DNA of 64,000 nucleotides, from NCBI GenBank assembly GCA_905214735.1, contig CAJMNI010000009.1, positions 10,042 to 74,041 of the forward strand, written 5' to 3'. The DNA is from an uncultured bacterium (lineage in GTDB: Bacteria > Bacteroidota > Bacteroidia > Bacteroidales > Muribaculaceae). Positions 18,551 to 27,210 of the stretch are shown one piece after another. Position 1 is the first letter of the stretch. The number at the start of each line of letters is the position of its first letter. Below the pieces are notes generated by a model, which searched no databases, was not told where the DNA came from, and was given only the letters and a program-made list of their open reading frames with translations. The translations under genes and the position numbers were made by a program.

Positions 18551-19309
18551 TTATTTGTCGAAAGCCGAGATGATGCCGAGGAAGTCCTCAGCCTTGAGGG
18601 CAGCGCCACCGATGAGGCCGCCGTCGACGTCGGGCTTTGCGAAGAGTTCCTTGGCGTTGCCGGGCTTGCAGCTTCCGCCGTAAAGGATCGACGTGTTGTC
18701 GGCAACTTCCTTGCCATATTTTTCAGCGATCACGCTGCGGATGTGGGCGTGCATGTCCTGAGCCTGCTCGGCTGTGGCGGTCTTGCCGGTGCCGATGGCC
18801 CAAACGGGCTCGTAAGCCACAACGATCTTGGCGAAATCCTCGGTGGGGAGCTCGAAGAGAGCCTCTACCTGGCCTTTCACAACATCGTTGTATGTTCCGT
18901 TTTCGCGCTGCTCGAGAACCTCACCCACGCAGAAGATGGGCTTGAGACCGTTTTCAAGGGCGATTTTTGTCTTGGCAAGAAGCTGCTCGTTGTTCTCGCC
19001 GAAATATTGGCGACGCTCGCTGTGGCCGAGGATCACGTATTCCGCGCCGGTCGATTTCACCATCGAAGCGCTGACTTCGCCGGTGTATGCGCCTTTGGCA
19101 TGCTCCGAGCAGTTCTCCGCGCCGAGTTTCACGAGTTCGGGCTCGAGCACGGCGTTGACCGATGTGAGATGGGTGAAAGGCACGCAGACAATAACCTCGC
19201 AGTTGGCTTTCTTGTCTTTGAGGAGGTTGTTGACGTTGTTGGCGAGTTCTACGCCCTCGTCGAGCGTTGTGTTCATTTTCCAGTTTCCTGCAACGATGTT
19301 CTTTCTCAT
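18551..19309 (-). CDS. tpiA: Triosephosphate isomerase
   Basis: Interconverts dihydroxyacetone phosphate and glyceraldehyde 3-phosphate in glycolysis. The 252-residue protein starts with MRKNIVAGNWKMN and has catalytic K11, H96 (ILGHSERR) and E167 (VAYEPVWAIGTG, the flexible loop after it), plus the phosphate-binding SILYGGS and GGLIGGAAL. First gene of tpiA-SPOR-folE with its own promoter at 19394-19424. In Bacteroides I recall DUF1599 and BT_3928-type genes lying just upstream of tpiA; here those two are about 20 kb away at 39.3-41.4 kb, so the cluster looks split. Confidence 0.98.
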   Translation of the reverse strand: MRKNIVAGNWKMNTTLDEGVELANNVNNLLKDKKANCEVIVCVPFTHLTSVNAVLEPELVKLGAENCSEHAKGAYTGEVSASMVKSTGAEYVILGHSERRQYFGENNEQLLAKTKIALENGLKPIFCVGEVLEQRENGTYNDVVKGQVEALFELPTEDFAKIVVAYEPVWAIGTGKTATAEQAQDMHAHIRSVIAEKYGKEVADNTSILYGGSCKPGNAKELFAKPDVDGGLIGGAALKAEDFLGIISAFDK

Positions 19310-19393
19310 TGTCTTAAGATTTTTTCTCTTAGCTTATGTCGGCAAGACGCCGGCCGCTGTTGACACGGTTGCGTCTGCCTTGGTTTCAAATTG

Positions 19394-19424
19394 CAAAATT
19401 AACACAAAAGGCCCGAAAATCAAA
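19394..19424 (-). promoter_or_regulatory. tpiA promoter overlapping the htrA terminator
   Basis: On the minus strand TTTG (19424-19421), 19 nt spacer, TAATTTTG (19401-19394): full consensus. The TTTG is exactly the 4-nt loop of the htrA terminator hairpin. Predicted leader about 80 nt. Confidence 0.7.
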
Positions 19425-19436
19425 ATTTTCGGGCCT
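19405..19436 (-). terminator. htrA terminator
   Basis: On the minus strand AGGCCCGAAAAT, loop TTTG, ATTTTCGGGCCT (12-bp perfect stem, 19436-19409), then TTTGTGTT. Confidence 0.85.
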
Positions 19437-19492
19437 AAGAGTATGTCAAGTGTCTGTTTCAGCTTGTTTTCACGCTGACAGGATGGTCTGAA

Positions 19493-21004
19493 TCACTCGC
19501 CGAGGTTGACGGCGTAGTAGTATTTCTTGCCGGTGGGATAGACTCCGGTTAGGAACATCACCTTGTCTTCGTCGGCGCTCTTCATGATCGTGTCGTAGAT
19601 ATATTCGACATCATCGGTGGAGCTTACGGGGGTGCCGTTGATGTCGGTGATCACAAAGCCGTCTTTCACTCCGGCGTCGCGGAATGCGCCTGCCTTAAGA
19701 CCCTGCACCTGAACGCCGTTCGATATTCCGAGATGCTCTTTCTGCTCGGCGCTGAGTTTCATGAAGGCGCATCCGAGCTGCGAGAAGTCGCTCTTCTTGG
19801 TGAGAGAGGTGCTTCCCTGCGAGTTGCGGAGAGTGCCGGTCTTCTGGTATTTCTTGTTGTCGCGCACATAAGTGACGGTGATCTGCTCGCCGGGGCGGAA
19901 CTTGTTGAGCTGTTCCACGAGTTCGGCGTGGTTGCGGATCTCGACACCGTTGATGGATGTGATTACGTCGTCTTCCTTAAGGCCGAGCTCCTTGGCGGTG
20001 CTCATGTCGTTGACGTCGGCGATGATGAATCCGGACTTCGTGGCTGTGATGCCTTTCTCTTTTGCGATCTTGGCGTCGAGCTCGGTTCCGGAGCAGCCGA
20101 GAACGGCACGTTGCACCGTACCATACTGGCGGATGTCGGCGATCACTTTCTTCACGATCGTTGTCGGGATTGCGAAGGAGAATCCGGAGTATGAGCCCGT
20201 GTTTGAATAGATTGCGGAGTTGATGCCGATGAGCTCGCCGCGAAGGTTCACGAGTGCGCCGCCGGAGTTGCCGGGATTGAGGGCTGCGTCGGTCTGGATG
20301 AACGATTCAATGGAGAGATTGCCGCCACGGTTGCTCTGTCCGAGCGAACGGGCCTTGGCGCTGACGATGCCGGCGGTCACGGTGGAGTTGAAGCCGAAGG
20401 GGTTGCCGACGGCAAGCACCCATTCGCCGACCTTCACATTCTCGGAGTCACCGAAAGTGATGGGGGAGAGCCCTTTGGCGTCTACCTTGATGAGGGCGAG
20501 GTCGGAGGCTTCGTCGGTGCCGATGATCTTGGCGTCGTAGGTGGAGTTGTCGTTGAAGAGGACTTCGAGTTTGTCGGCGCCGTCAACCACATGGTTGTTG
20601 GTGACGATATAGCCGTCTTCCGATATGATCACGCCCGAGCCGAGGCCGCTCTGCACGGGTTCGGATTTCTTTTTCTGCTGGCGGGGCTGGCGCTGCTGTT
20701 GCTGGCCGCCCTGCGGGCCGAAGAAGAAGTCGAACATTCCGAAGGGGTCGTAGCCTCCCTGGTTGCCGTAGGGGTTCTGCTGGCGGGTGGTGTAGCTCTT
20801 GATGCAGACCACTGCGTTGACGGTCTTCTCGGCCGCCGTGGTGAAATCTGTCTCGAAGGCGGGCATCGTCGAACGAGTGGCGGGAGCCGCAGTGCGGATA
20901 AATCCGTTGTCGGGTGTTTCTGATGCTGCTTCTGTGGCGGCGTAGAGGTTGCCTGTGGCGAGAGTCGTCAACAGAAGGGCCGCGCTTAATTTCAAACCTT
21001 TCAT
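19493..21004 (-). CDS. DegP/HtrA-type periplasmic serine protease
   Basis: Envelope quality-control protease/chaperone, 503 residues. Signal peptide MKGLKLSAALLLTTLATG... (ATG at 21004 chosen over a TTG two codons upstream). Trypsin-like domain with triad H138 (VTNNHVVDGAD), D168 (DEASDLALIKVD) and S247 (LNPGNSGGALVN), then two PDZ domains (about 290-380 and 400-495; VNDMSTAKELGLKEDDVI and AFRDAGVKDGFVITDING). An insertion rich in Gly, Gln, Arg and Lys at about residues 96-115, following DPFGMFDFFFG, matches the flexible LA-loop position and is longer in Q than usual. Lies downstream of a Spy-like chaperone gene on the same strand, which fits an envelope-stress neighbourhood. Confidence 0.95.
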   Translation of the reverse strand: MKGLKLSAALLLTTLATGNLYAATEAASETPDNGFIRTAAPATRSTMPAFETDFTTAAEKTVNAVVCIKSYTTRQQNPYGNQGGYDPFGMFDFFFGPQGGQQQQRQPRQQKKKSEPVQSGLGSGVIISEDGYIVTNNHVVDGADKLEVLFNDNSTYDAKIIGTDEASDLALIKVDAKGLSPITFGDSENVKVGEWVLAVGNPFGFNSTVTAGIVSAKARSLGQSNRGGNLSIESFIQTDAALNPGNSGGALVNLRGELIGINSAIYSNTGSYSGFSFAIPTTIVKKVIADIRQYGTVQRAVLGCSGTELDAKIAKEKGITATKSGFIIADVNDMSTAKELGLKEDDVITSINGVEIRNHAELVEQLNKFRPGEQITVTYVRDNKKYQKTGTLRNSQGSTSLTKKSDFSQLGCAFMKLSAEQKEHLGISNGVQVQGLKAGAFRDAGVKDGFVITDINGTPVSSTDDVEYIYDTIMKSADEDKVMFLTGVYPTGKKYYYAVNLGE

Positions 21005-21173
21005 TCGCAATATATATTTTTATGATTATTCTTTGTTGATGCCGGAGGTAGGTGCCGGATAGATGGCTCTTTCCTGCCGATAGCTCCGTTATCGTTGTTT
21101 TGTTTACAAATTAAAGCAATAAAATATTATGATATTATATGGTTTAACATTAATTGTTAATTTTAACAAAATT

Positions 21174-21217
21174 TTACCCGATATGCGTGAAAAGGTTTCG
21201 CACGGCATATCGGGTAA
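21174..21217 (-). terminator. Terminator after Spy-like gene
   Basis: TTACCCGATATGC (21174-21186) pairs perfectly with GCATATCGGGTAA (21205-21217) around an 18-nt loop; on the minus strand it runs into AATTTTGTTAAAATT. Confidence 0.7.
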
Positions 21218-21249
21218 GAAATTTATCTGATTGTCAAGAAGAATGGATA

Positions 21250-21816
21250 TCAATCCTTTTTATCTCGCCTGTCGGCTTTCTTAGCTTTGTCGCCTTTTCT
21301 TGCTTTGTCGGCTTTTCTTGCCTTGGGGCCTTTGGCTTTGTCAAATTTTCTGAATCCCTCGCCGCGGGGGCCGACAGCGTGACGCTGGGGCATCGTGGTG
21401 TAGTTATATTCGAGGAACTGGATATACTGCTCGTGGTTCAGAATGTTTTTGAGTTTGCCGAGATATTCCGCTCTTGCGTTGCAGGCGGCGTTGCGGCGTG
21501 CGTTTCTGACTGAATCGCGTTCTACGGGAGATTTCTTGCAGGCGGTGCGGGCCTCTTCGTTGAGTGCGGCGATTTTCGATTTCTGATCGGGAGTGAGGTT
21601 GAGCTGTTCGAACACGTCGGGACGCATTGCTTCGACGGGACGGGCGCTGACTATCCGTGCGCCTTCCGAGGCGGAGTTGAGTTTGCGGCCCTTGAACACA
21701 GGGGCTTCGACAGTGGTGGCCTCAGCTTCCGTGACCGATCTGATTTCCTGTGCCTGTGAATTTACTGAAGAGAGGAGGATTGCTCCCAATGCAATTGCAA
21801 AAATCTGTTTTTTCAT
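21250..21816 (-). CDS. Exported Spy/CpxP-like protein with lysine-rich tail
   Basis: A 188-residue exported protein with a signal peptide (MKKQIFAIALGAILLSSVNSQAQ). Residues about 60-135 contain LNLTPDQKSKIAALNEEAR and YLGKLKNILNHEQYIQF, a pair of LTxxQ-type motifs in helical context like periplasmic Spy/CpxP chaperones. The last 35 residues are extremely basic and repetitive (KARKADKARKGDKAKKADRR), a low-complexity tail not seen in Spy. Role is inferred: periplasmic folding helper or envelope-stress protein; the tail could bind anionic surface such as lipopolysaccharide. Located immediately upstream of htrA on the same strand, with a terminator between them. Confidence 0.65.
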   Translation of the reverse strand: MKKQIFAIALGAILLSSVNSQAQEIRSVTEAEATTVEAPVFKGRKLNSASEGARIVSARPVEAMRPDVFEQLNLTPDQKSKIAALNEEARTACKKSPVERDSVRNARRNAACNARAEYLGKLKNILNHEQYIQFLEYNYTTMPQRHAVGPRGEGFRKFDKAKGPKARKADKARKGDKAKKADRRDKKD

Positions 21817-21918
21817 TTCGTTTCTGTTTTAATTTGTTTTGTAATATTGACGCCTGAGCAATCATTAAGTTTAAGAATGCCCGATGCAAAAAATGTTAAC
21901 AAATCCGTATAAATATTA

Positions 21919-21954
21919 CAGGGCCATCCGACCGCCAACAGGTCGATGGCCCTG
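21919..21954 (-). terminator. Terminator after GH26 gene
   Basis: CAGGGCCATC + GACC (21919-21933, one bulged C) pairs with GGTCGATGGCCCTG (21941-21954); on the minus strand it leads into TAATATTTATAC. Confidence 0.7.
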
Positions 21955-22008
21955 CAATAAAACGCTAATGCCTAAAAATTAAGCAGCTTAATTTATTCAG
22001 GATGTGCT

Positions 22009-23601
22009 TTATTTCAGGATGATTTTCTTGCCGTTGTGGATGTATAGGCCGGGTTGAGTGGGAGCTTGTACTCTCATTCCGCTGATGCTATACCATATAT
22101 CCTCCGAAGTTTCCTGCACAGCATCGGATTTCACCGTGATGCCGGAAGGATCCATAGACATGTATTGCTGTTTGAGATCTTTCATCTCATTCATGGTCAC
22201 GACATTCTCCTGTTCGAACCAGTCTTGCCACCAGTCGGAATTGGCATAGCTGTGGTTGTCGCCGAGTTTGTACTGATAGTGATACCAAGGCATCGCATAA
22301 CTCCACTTCGCACCGGCTTCCCACTGGTCGCTTACATAGGGTGACGTGCCGCCACTATATCCGCATTCGCTCAGAGCCACCATCTTGTGGGGATAATATG
22401 TGGTGAGATAGCGGAAATTGTAACTTGCGTCGTCAACGGAGTAGTTATAGAGGTCGCGGCCAATCATGTCGACATATTCGTCGCCGGGATACCAATCGTC
22501 GTCCTTCGTCTGCGAAGTCCAGACCCAGATCAGATTGTTGAGTCCGCGCTCGGCGAAGTAGTCAAACATCATTTTCCAGAGTTTCACGCAGGGTTCGGCT
22601 CCGTCGGCTCCCCACCAGAACCATGCCTTTCCGTCGCTATAGATGGTGCTGTTTCCGGCGGCTTCATGAAACGGTCGCCAGATCACCACGATCCCCTCAT
22701 TCTGCAACAACTCCAGACGGTCGGCCACTTTTTCAAGGTCGGCGCGTACGAATTCATTCTCCCATGTGCCCTCCTTCACGGCGTTGGCGGCGGAGAAGGT
22801 TGTGCTCGGCGAACCGCCTCCGGGGGCGTAAAATCCCTCGAACACTGTGTTCTTGTTGTTGTCTTTCTTATAGGCTTCCCAGTCCGACTGGCTGTCGGGG
22901 GCTCGCCAGTGCCAGCAGATGGTGACAAGGCCTCCCATGTCCCACCATTCCTTCACCGGCGAAATGTCGCGATACGGTTCCCAGTCGTAGGTGAGGTGAA
23001 TGAAGTCGAAGCCGTTGATGGCGGGATATTTTCCGGTCCACGCCTTTACGTAGCCGGCCTCTTTGTAGTTCCATTCCACTTCGGCCATGGAGCAGGAGAT
23101 GCTTTTCTTTCCGTAGCAGTCGCGCAGAAGATCATAGATCTGACGTGTGGCAACTGATGCATCTGGATTGCAGAGGTCGTCATAACCTACTCGGGTATCC
23201 TCTTCGCGAGTGGTCTGCAGTGTTATCTTTTCGATCGTGTAGCCTGATCCACCGAACATCAGGGTCTGGTTTTTGATCTGTTTGATAAGGCTTTCTGTCA
23301 GTTCGCAGCTGTAGTCACCGGTCACGGTAAACGAGTCGTAGGCCGGAGAGATAGCGGGCCAGCCGTTGGTCTTGGTGCGGATGAAACCCTTTGCGCCGTT
23401 CTTGACATTGCTTGTGTAGACATAGATCACGTCACCGGCAGCGACACCGGCCAGTTGCATCGGGTCGACGGAGTTTTTGTCGCTCCAGTCGGCTTCAATC
23501 GGTCCTTCGAGCAGAGTGATTTCGCGCATTTCTGCAGCTTGCGCCGGCAGACACAGAGCCGCTGTAAAGGCCATAGATACCGTTAAGTTGAGTAATTTCA
23601 T
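22009..23601 (-). CDS. Secreted GH26 glycoside hydrolase (beta-mannanase type) with type IX-like C-terminal domain
   Basis: Extracellular polysaccharide hydrolase of clan GH-A family 26, most members being endo-beta-1,4-mannanases. In 530 residues: signal peptide ending LPAQAAE; an N-terminal beta domain of about 130 residues (EGPIEADWSDKNS...) that may be a carbohydrate-binding module; a GH26 barrel with acid/base Glu in WRPFHEAAG (about residue 310) and nucleophile Glu in ALSECGY (about 408); and a C-terminal sorting-like tail (WYSISGMRV...PGLYIHNGKKIILK). It has its own promoter and terminator, and lies just downstream of a SusD-like gene, suggesting a small polysaccharide locus. Other substrates such as mixed-linkage glucan or xylan cannot be excluded. 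Confidence 0.9.
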   Translation of the reverse strand: MKLLNLTVSMAFTAALCLPAQAAEMREITLLEGPIEADWSDKNSVDPMQLAGVAAGDVIYVYTSNVKNGAKGFIRTKTNGWPAISPAYDSFTVTGDYSCELTESLIKQIKNQTLMFGGSGYTIEKITLQTTREEDTRVGYDDLCNPDASVATRQIYDLLRDCYGKKSISCSMAEVEWNYKEAGYVKAWTGKYPAINGFDFIHLTYDWEPYRDISPVKEWWDMGGLVTICWHWRAPDSQSDWEAYKKDNNKNTVFEGFYAPGGGSPSTTFSAANAVKEGTWENEFVRADLEKVADRLELLQNEGIVVIWRPFHEAAGNSTIYSDGKAWFWWGADGAEPCVKLWKMMFDYFAERGLNNLIWVWTSQTKDDDWYPGDEYVDMIGRDLYNYSVDDASYNFRYLTTYYPHKMVALSECGYSGGTSPYVSDQWEAGAKWSYAMPWYHYQYKLGDNHSYANSDWWQDWFEQENVVTMNEMKDLKQQYMSMDPSGITVKSDAVQETSEDIWYSISGMRVQAPTQPGLYIHNGKKIILK

Positions 23602-23651
23602 GATGGGTAATTATTAGATTGGTAAAATTGGCTAACTTCAATGTTTGCAGA

Positions 23652-23683
23652 CAAATTTATTAAAAAAGAGCAAAACAGCCAAT
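23652..23683 (-). promoter_or_regulatory. GH26 gene promoter
   Basis: On the minus strand ATTG (23683-23680), 20 nt spacer, TAAATTTG (23659-23652). One mismatch in the -33 box. Leader about 45 nt. Confidence 0.6.
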
Positions 23684-23778
23684 TAAACCGCCACGGCTCG
23701 CTATCAAACACCAACCATCTGCCAATAAAGTATTATTCCCATCAGAGGCCGGCCGGTCTGCAGGAGGGACGAAAGATT

Positions 23779-23809
23779 GAGGGTGTTCCGGATTTTCCGG
23801 AACACCCTC
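23779..23809 (-). terminator. Terminator after SusD-like gene
   Basis: GAGGGTGTTCCGGA (23779-23792) pairs perfectly over 14 bp with TCCGGAACACCCTC (23796-23809), loop of 3 nt, followed on the minus strand by AATCTTTCG. Confidence 0.85.
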
Positions 23810-23836
23810 GTTGTCGGTCAGATTATTTGTAGAGGA

Positions 23837-26317
23837 TTATCTGGCGATGAAGATCGGCTGCATCTCTTTCGAGGGGGCGTTCGAGTTCATTTCTTTGATT
23901 CGCTCTGTTTGCCGGCGGATGCTGTTTACCGTGGGGTTGGTTTGGTCACTTTCCTCGCGCAGTGCGGGAGTCTTTTCGGGTGCGGACTCGGAGGCCTCAT
24001 ATCCCGTCACACCTTTATAGCCCATCTTTTCGACGTCGATAAGGTTGTTCTGATTCACGTAGTAGCGGGGAACGGGGTAACGCCATCCGTTGCTTGCATC
24101 TGTAGCTACCTCCGGCTGATAGGAAGAGGGCCAGTTGCCCGAGTTGACGTCAGTGATATTGTAGATGTTGCGCTTCAGAGGAAGATTCCAGCGTTTGGCG
24201 TCGAACCAGGAGTGGCCTTCGCCCCAGAGTTCGATGCGGCGGTATTTGCGGATCTCGTCGAAGAGAGCCTCGCCGGTGGCTGTGCAGGCATATTCGGAAT
24301 CACGGGTGCTGTTTAGATCGGTGAGCAGCTTGCGTGCGGTAGCTTCGTCGCCGAGACGATAGCATGCCTCCGCCTGGTCGAGAAGAGCCTCTTCCGCGCG
24401 CATGAAGCAGACGTCGCAACCGTCGCTCATAGATGCGTAATGCCTGGTGAGGAATTTCAGATTGGCCCCATAGGTGAAGGGCACATATTCGGCTACCGGA
24501 GAGTAAAATGCGTCGATTGCCTGGAAGGGAGGAAATGTGACTCCGGCAGGTTTGACGATGCTGAAAGCCTTGGCCATTTTCTTTGAAAAATCGGTCCAGT
24601 CGTTGTTGAGCAAGTAGAACAGTTTTTCGGTGTTGACGTTACTGCTGTTGTACCATTGCTGGTCGGACGGGATCTGCGAGTTCAATGCTTTTGGGAAGAG
24701 GTCGTTGCGCATGGCAAACTGTTTTCTGCGGATGTCGGTTGCCGGAATCGAATTGTAAAGATCCTTGTCGATTGCGGCTGCGCCCAAGCTCCAATGGGCA
24801 GCGTAAGAGCCATTGCTGTTGTAATGCTCGCCGAATGCCCAGTGATATAAATCGGCTCCGAATTTGTCGGGATTGCCGGCTCTGTTTTCCTGAGCTCCCC
24901 AGATCCAGCTGTCGGCATGATCTATAAAGCCACCGAGAATCTCGTCGGAAGTAGAGAGAGGTTTATCCTTGAGGATGTCGGCCGAGAGCGTTTTCGCGCT
25001 GTTCCAGTCGTGGCGAAGCATCGCGACGCGCATCTTGACACCACGGGCCACGTTGATGTCGGGTTCGACGATATATTTGCGCTTGTAGTTTCTGCTTTTG
25101 AAGATTCCGATGGCTTCGTCAAGATCCATATAGCATCTGTCGGCGATATCCTTCATCGAAGCCGGAGCCTGATATTCGGTGTTGAATGTGATTTCAAGCG
25201 GTGCGCAGAGCACAGCGCCGTTGTTCGAATCCTCCCAGCGCGGACCATAAACGCGCATCAGGTTGAAATAAGCATTGGCGCGGAGAGTAAGCAGTTGGGC
25301 CTTGATAACATCCAGCTCTTCGGCAGCCATTGTTGCTTTGAACGGCTCCAGATTGTCAAGAATCCGGTTGGCGTAGGTTATTGTGGCATAGCAATATTCC
25401 CATCCATAACAAGCGAAGTAGGTTCTGCCATTCATTAATCCGGTCAGACCTGAAATGTTATGATCGACATCTTCCGCAACGATAAGATTGGAGATATAGT
25501 CGTCGGAATGGCAATTGCCGTATATGTCCATTATCGATGCCTCGCCAGAAGGAGAGTGATTCGATCCGAATCCTTCATTGCTGATGTATGCGTTTTTCTG
25601 CTCATATAGTGAATACAGTATATTTTGCATCGCTTTGCGTAGATACTCCGGTTCGGCTTCGAGTCTTGCGCTGAATGTCATATTGATCGGCTCATTGTTC
25701 ATCTCCCATTCGAAATACCAAATATTAGGTTCTGTTTCATCCTTTTGGAAAGTTACGATGTCTGCATTCATCCATCGCCGACTCTCCATATTTGTCGACT
25801 GATAGTTATAATTTTTATCCCATGCAAGCGGATAAAATTTCGACTGTACATAATGGACTGAACCCATATCTGGACAGGTATACGGATATTCCACTTCGCA
25901 ATGGGGCACTTTACCATCGGGCACTTCGATTCTGAACGTATAGACTGTTCCGAATTCACCGTCGATATGGTTTGCCACGACTTTGGCAGGTACGCGAGAC
26001 TCTCTTGTGGATGATTGCATAACAGAGACCTTCACATCTTCTGCTGCGGTAAAGTCAATACCGTTCGTAACCGAACCGGGCTGGATGAAGTCAATTCGGC
26101 CGAGCTCGTTCATGTAATATCTTCCGTCTCCAGGTGTCCAAGTATTGTTATAAAACTGTGAGTAAACGAAATTGCTCGGTTCTGTATACTCTGAGAATAT
26201 TCGATTCCCTTCCGGGGAAAAGAAATCCATTCGTGTATACTGGTCGTTGTTGTCGGCAGCGGCGGTGATAACCATCAATGCGGCAGCGGCAATCGGGAGA
26301 AAATATCTGATGTTCAT
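23837..26317 (-). CDS. Orphan SusD/RagB-like protein with long N-terminal extension and no lipobox
   Basis: SusD-like glycan-binding protein of unusual build, 826 residues against about 500-600 for typical SusD. The SusD part starts near residue 230 (EYLRKAMQNILYSLYEQ) and shows TPR-like helices (ANAYFNLMRVYGPRWED, CFMRAEEALLDQAEACYRLGD) and the hallmark C-terminal block RKYRRIELWGEGHSWFDAKR followed by WRYPVPRYYVNQNN. The first ~230 residues form a separate, probably beta-rich region I do not recognise. The signal peptide (IAAAALMVITAAADNN) has no following cysteine, so it lacks the lipidation that anchors normal SusD lids to the cell surface. No SusC gene is adjacent. It follows a small secreted-protein gene by 12 nt and precedes the GH26 gene, pointing to glycan capture. 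Confidence 0.8.
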   Translation of the reverse strand: MNIRYFLPIAAAALMVITAAADNNDQYTRMDFFSPEGNRIFSEYTEPSNFVYSQFYNNTWTPGDGRYYMNELGRIDFIQPGSVTNGIDFTAAEDVKVSVMQSSTRESRVPAKVVANHIDGEFGTVYTFRIEVPDGKVPHCEVEYPYTCPDMGSVHYVQSKFYPLAWDKNYNYQSTNMESRRWMNADIVTFQKDETEPNIWYFEWEMNNEPINMTFSARLEAEPEYLRKAMQNILYSLYEQKNAYISNEGFGSNHSPSGEASIMDIYGNCHSDDYISNLIVAEDVDHNISGLTGLMNGRTYFACYGWEYCYATITYANRILDNLEPFKATMAAEELDVIKAQLLTLRANAYFNLMRVYGPRWEDSNNGAVLCAPLEITFNTEYQAPASMKDIADRCYMDLDEAIGIFKSRNYKRKYIVEPDINVARGVKMRVAMLRHDWNSAKTLSADILKDKPLSTSDEILGGFIDHADSWIWGAQENRAGNPDKFGADLYHWAFGEHYNSNGSYAAHWSLGAAAIDKDLYNSIPATDIRRKQFAMRNDLFPKALNSQIPSDQQWYNSSNVNTEKLFYLLNNDWTDFSKKMAKAFSIVKPAGVTFPPFQAIDAFYSPVAEYVPFTYGANLKFLTRHYASMSDGCDVCFMRAEEALLDQAEACYRLGDEATARKLLTDLNSTRDSEYACTATGEALFDEIRKYRRIELWGEGHSWFDAKRWNLPLKRNIYNITDVNSGNWPSSYQPEVATDASNGWRYPVPRYYVNQNNLIDVEKMGYKGVTGYEASESAPEKTPALREESDQTNPTVNSIRRQTERIKEMNSNAPSKEMQPIFIAR

Positions 26318-26329
26318 AGTTGATCGGTA

Positions 26330-26842
26330 TTATTTTGAAACAAGAATTTTGAAATTGGCCTCGCCGAATCTTATGATTCTGACGCCGGTGCCGAAGTCGC
26401 TTAAATTTACTGTCGTTTCAGTCGTTACGGAACGCTTCATGATAAGTGTGCCGTCGGGCGCGGCGATGCTGAGCATCGTTGATTGTTCAGGCGAAACAAG
26501 CGTTAGAACTCCATCTTTGCAGCTGCATTTTGCCGAGGGCTCCTCCATCACCGTTCCAACCGCACCGGTGTCCGTGCGACGGAAGGATTTCATGCGCGAA
26601 ACAGGCATTTCAAATACTTTTACGGGCTGGTAATCATCAGATCCAAAACCGTCATAAATTACCGTCATAAGGTTGCCTGTCCCTTCTTCAGCCTCCACAA
26701 CATGGTGGTAATATTGGCTTTCGTCTTCAAACTCGATTTCGACTTGCGTGTCGTCGGTCATGGTTGCGGTGATCTTTAGGGGCTCCGCAAACAATCCTGC
26801 CGCTGCCGAAAGCATGACAAGAGCGGTAGTAATCTGTTTCAT
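26330..26842 (-). CDS. Small secreted protein with type IX-like C-terminal domain
   Basis: A 170-residue protein of unknown function. Signal peptide MKQITTALVMLSAAAGLFAE; a short region (about 20-100) with acidic patches and FEMPVSRMKSFRR; then a C-terminal block of about 70 residues (TMLSIAAPDGTLI...GVRIIRFGEANFKILVSK) that looks like a Por/type IX sorting domain. Thus most of the protein is the sorting domain, with little cargo. First gene of a two-gene operon, 12 nt before the SusD-like gene; a role as a surface partner of that protein is inference only. A possible -7 box TATTTTTG lies at 26907-26900 on the minus strand, without a clear -33 box. Confidence 0.65.
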   Translation of the reverse strand: MKQITTALVMLSAAAGLFAEPLKITATMTDDTQVEIEFEDESQYYHHVVEAEEGTGNLMTVIYDGFGSDDYQPVKVFEMPVSRMKSFRRTDTGAVGTVMEEPSAKCSCKDGVLTLVSPEQSTMLSIAAPDGTLIMKRSVTTETTVNLSDFGTGVRIIRFGEANFKILVSK

Positions 26843-26922
26843 ATAAGGTCTATTTAGAAGTTGTTATATCGTTTTGCTTAAAATTCTGATATTATTTAGC
26901 AAAAATAAGAATAATAAATCAA

Positions 26923-26968
26923 AATATACCCCCCCCGAATGTTAAATATTGTTAATAAGGGGTATATT
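26923..26968. repeat. Inverted repeat with poly-C arm
   Basis: AATATACCCC at 26923-26932 and GGGGTATATT at 26959-26968 are perfect 10-bp inverted repeats separated by 26 nt; the left arm continues into a run of eight C. It lies upstream of the small secreted-protein/SusD-like operon and may be an operator or a slippage-prone tract. Confidence 0.5.
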
Positions 26969-27210
26969 CTTCTAAATCAATAATTAAATATTGAAACAGA
27001 GGTAAAGTCCGGCCCATCCGGTCAAAAGGAAAAGAGGAGAATATTCAAAAAATATTAATGAAATAATTGGTCGTTCGGGTCTTATTGTGTAAGTATGTGC
27101 GCAAATTAGGCATTCGGGGCATTTTGACAGATTTGGAATATGATTTTGTCAATATGTCGTGTTATCCTTAGATTGCCTTTCATGACAATCAAGCAGCAAC
27201 AACACATTAG

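Noticed and set aside
18537..18717. N-terminal extension of the SPOR protein into tpiA
   Set aside because: The extra 60 residues are a Ser/Arg-rich shadow of tpiA, while a good signal peptide starts at 18537.
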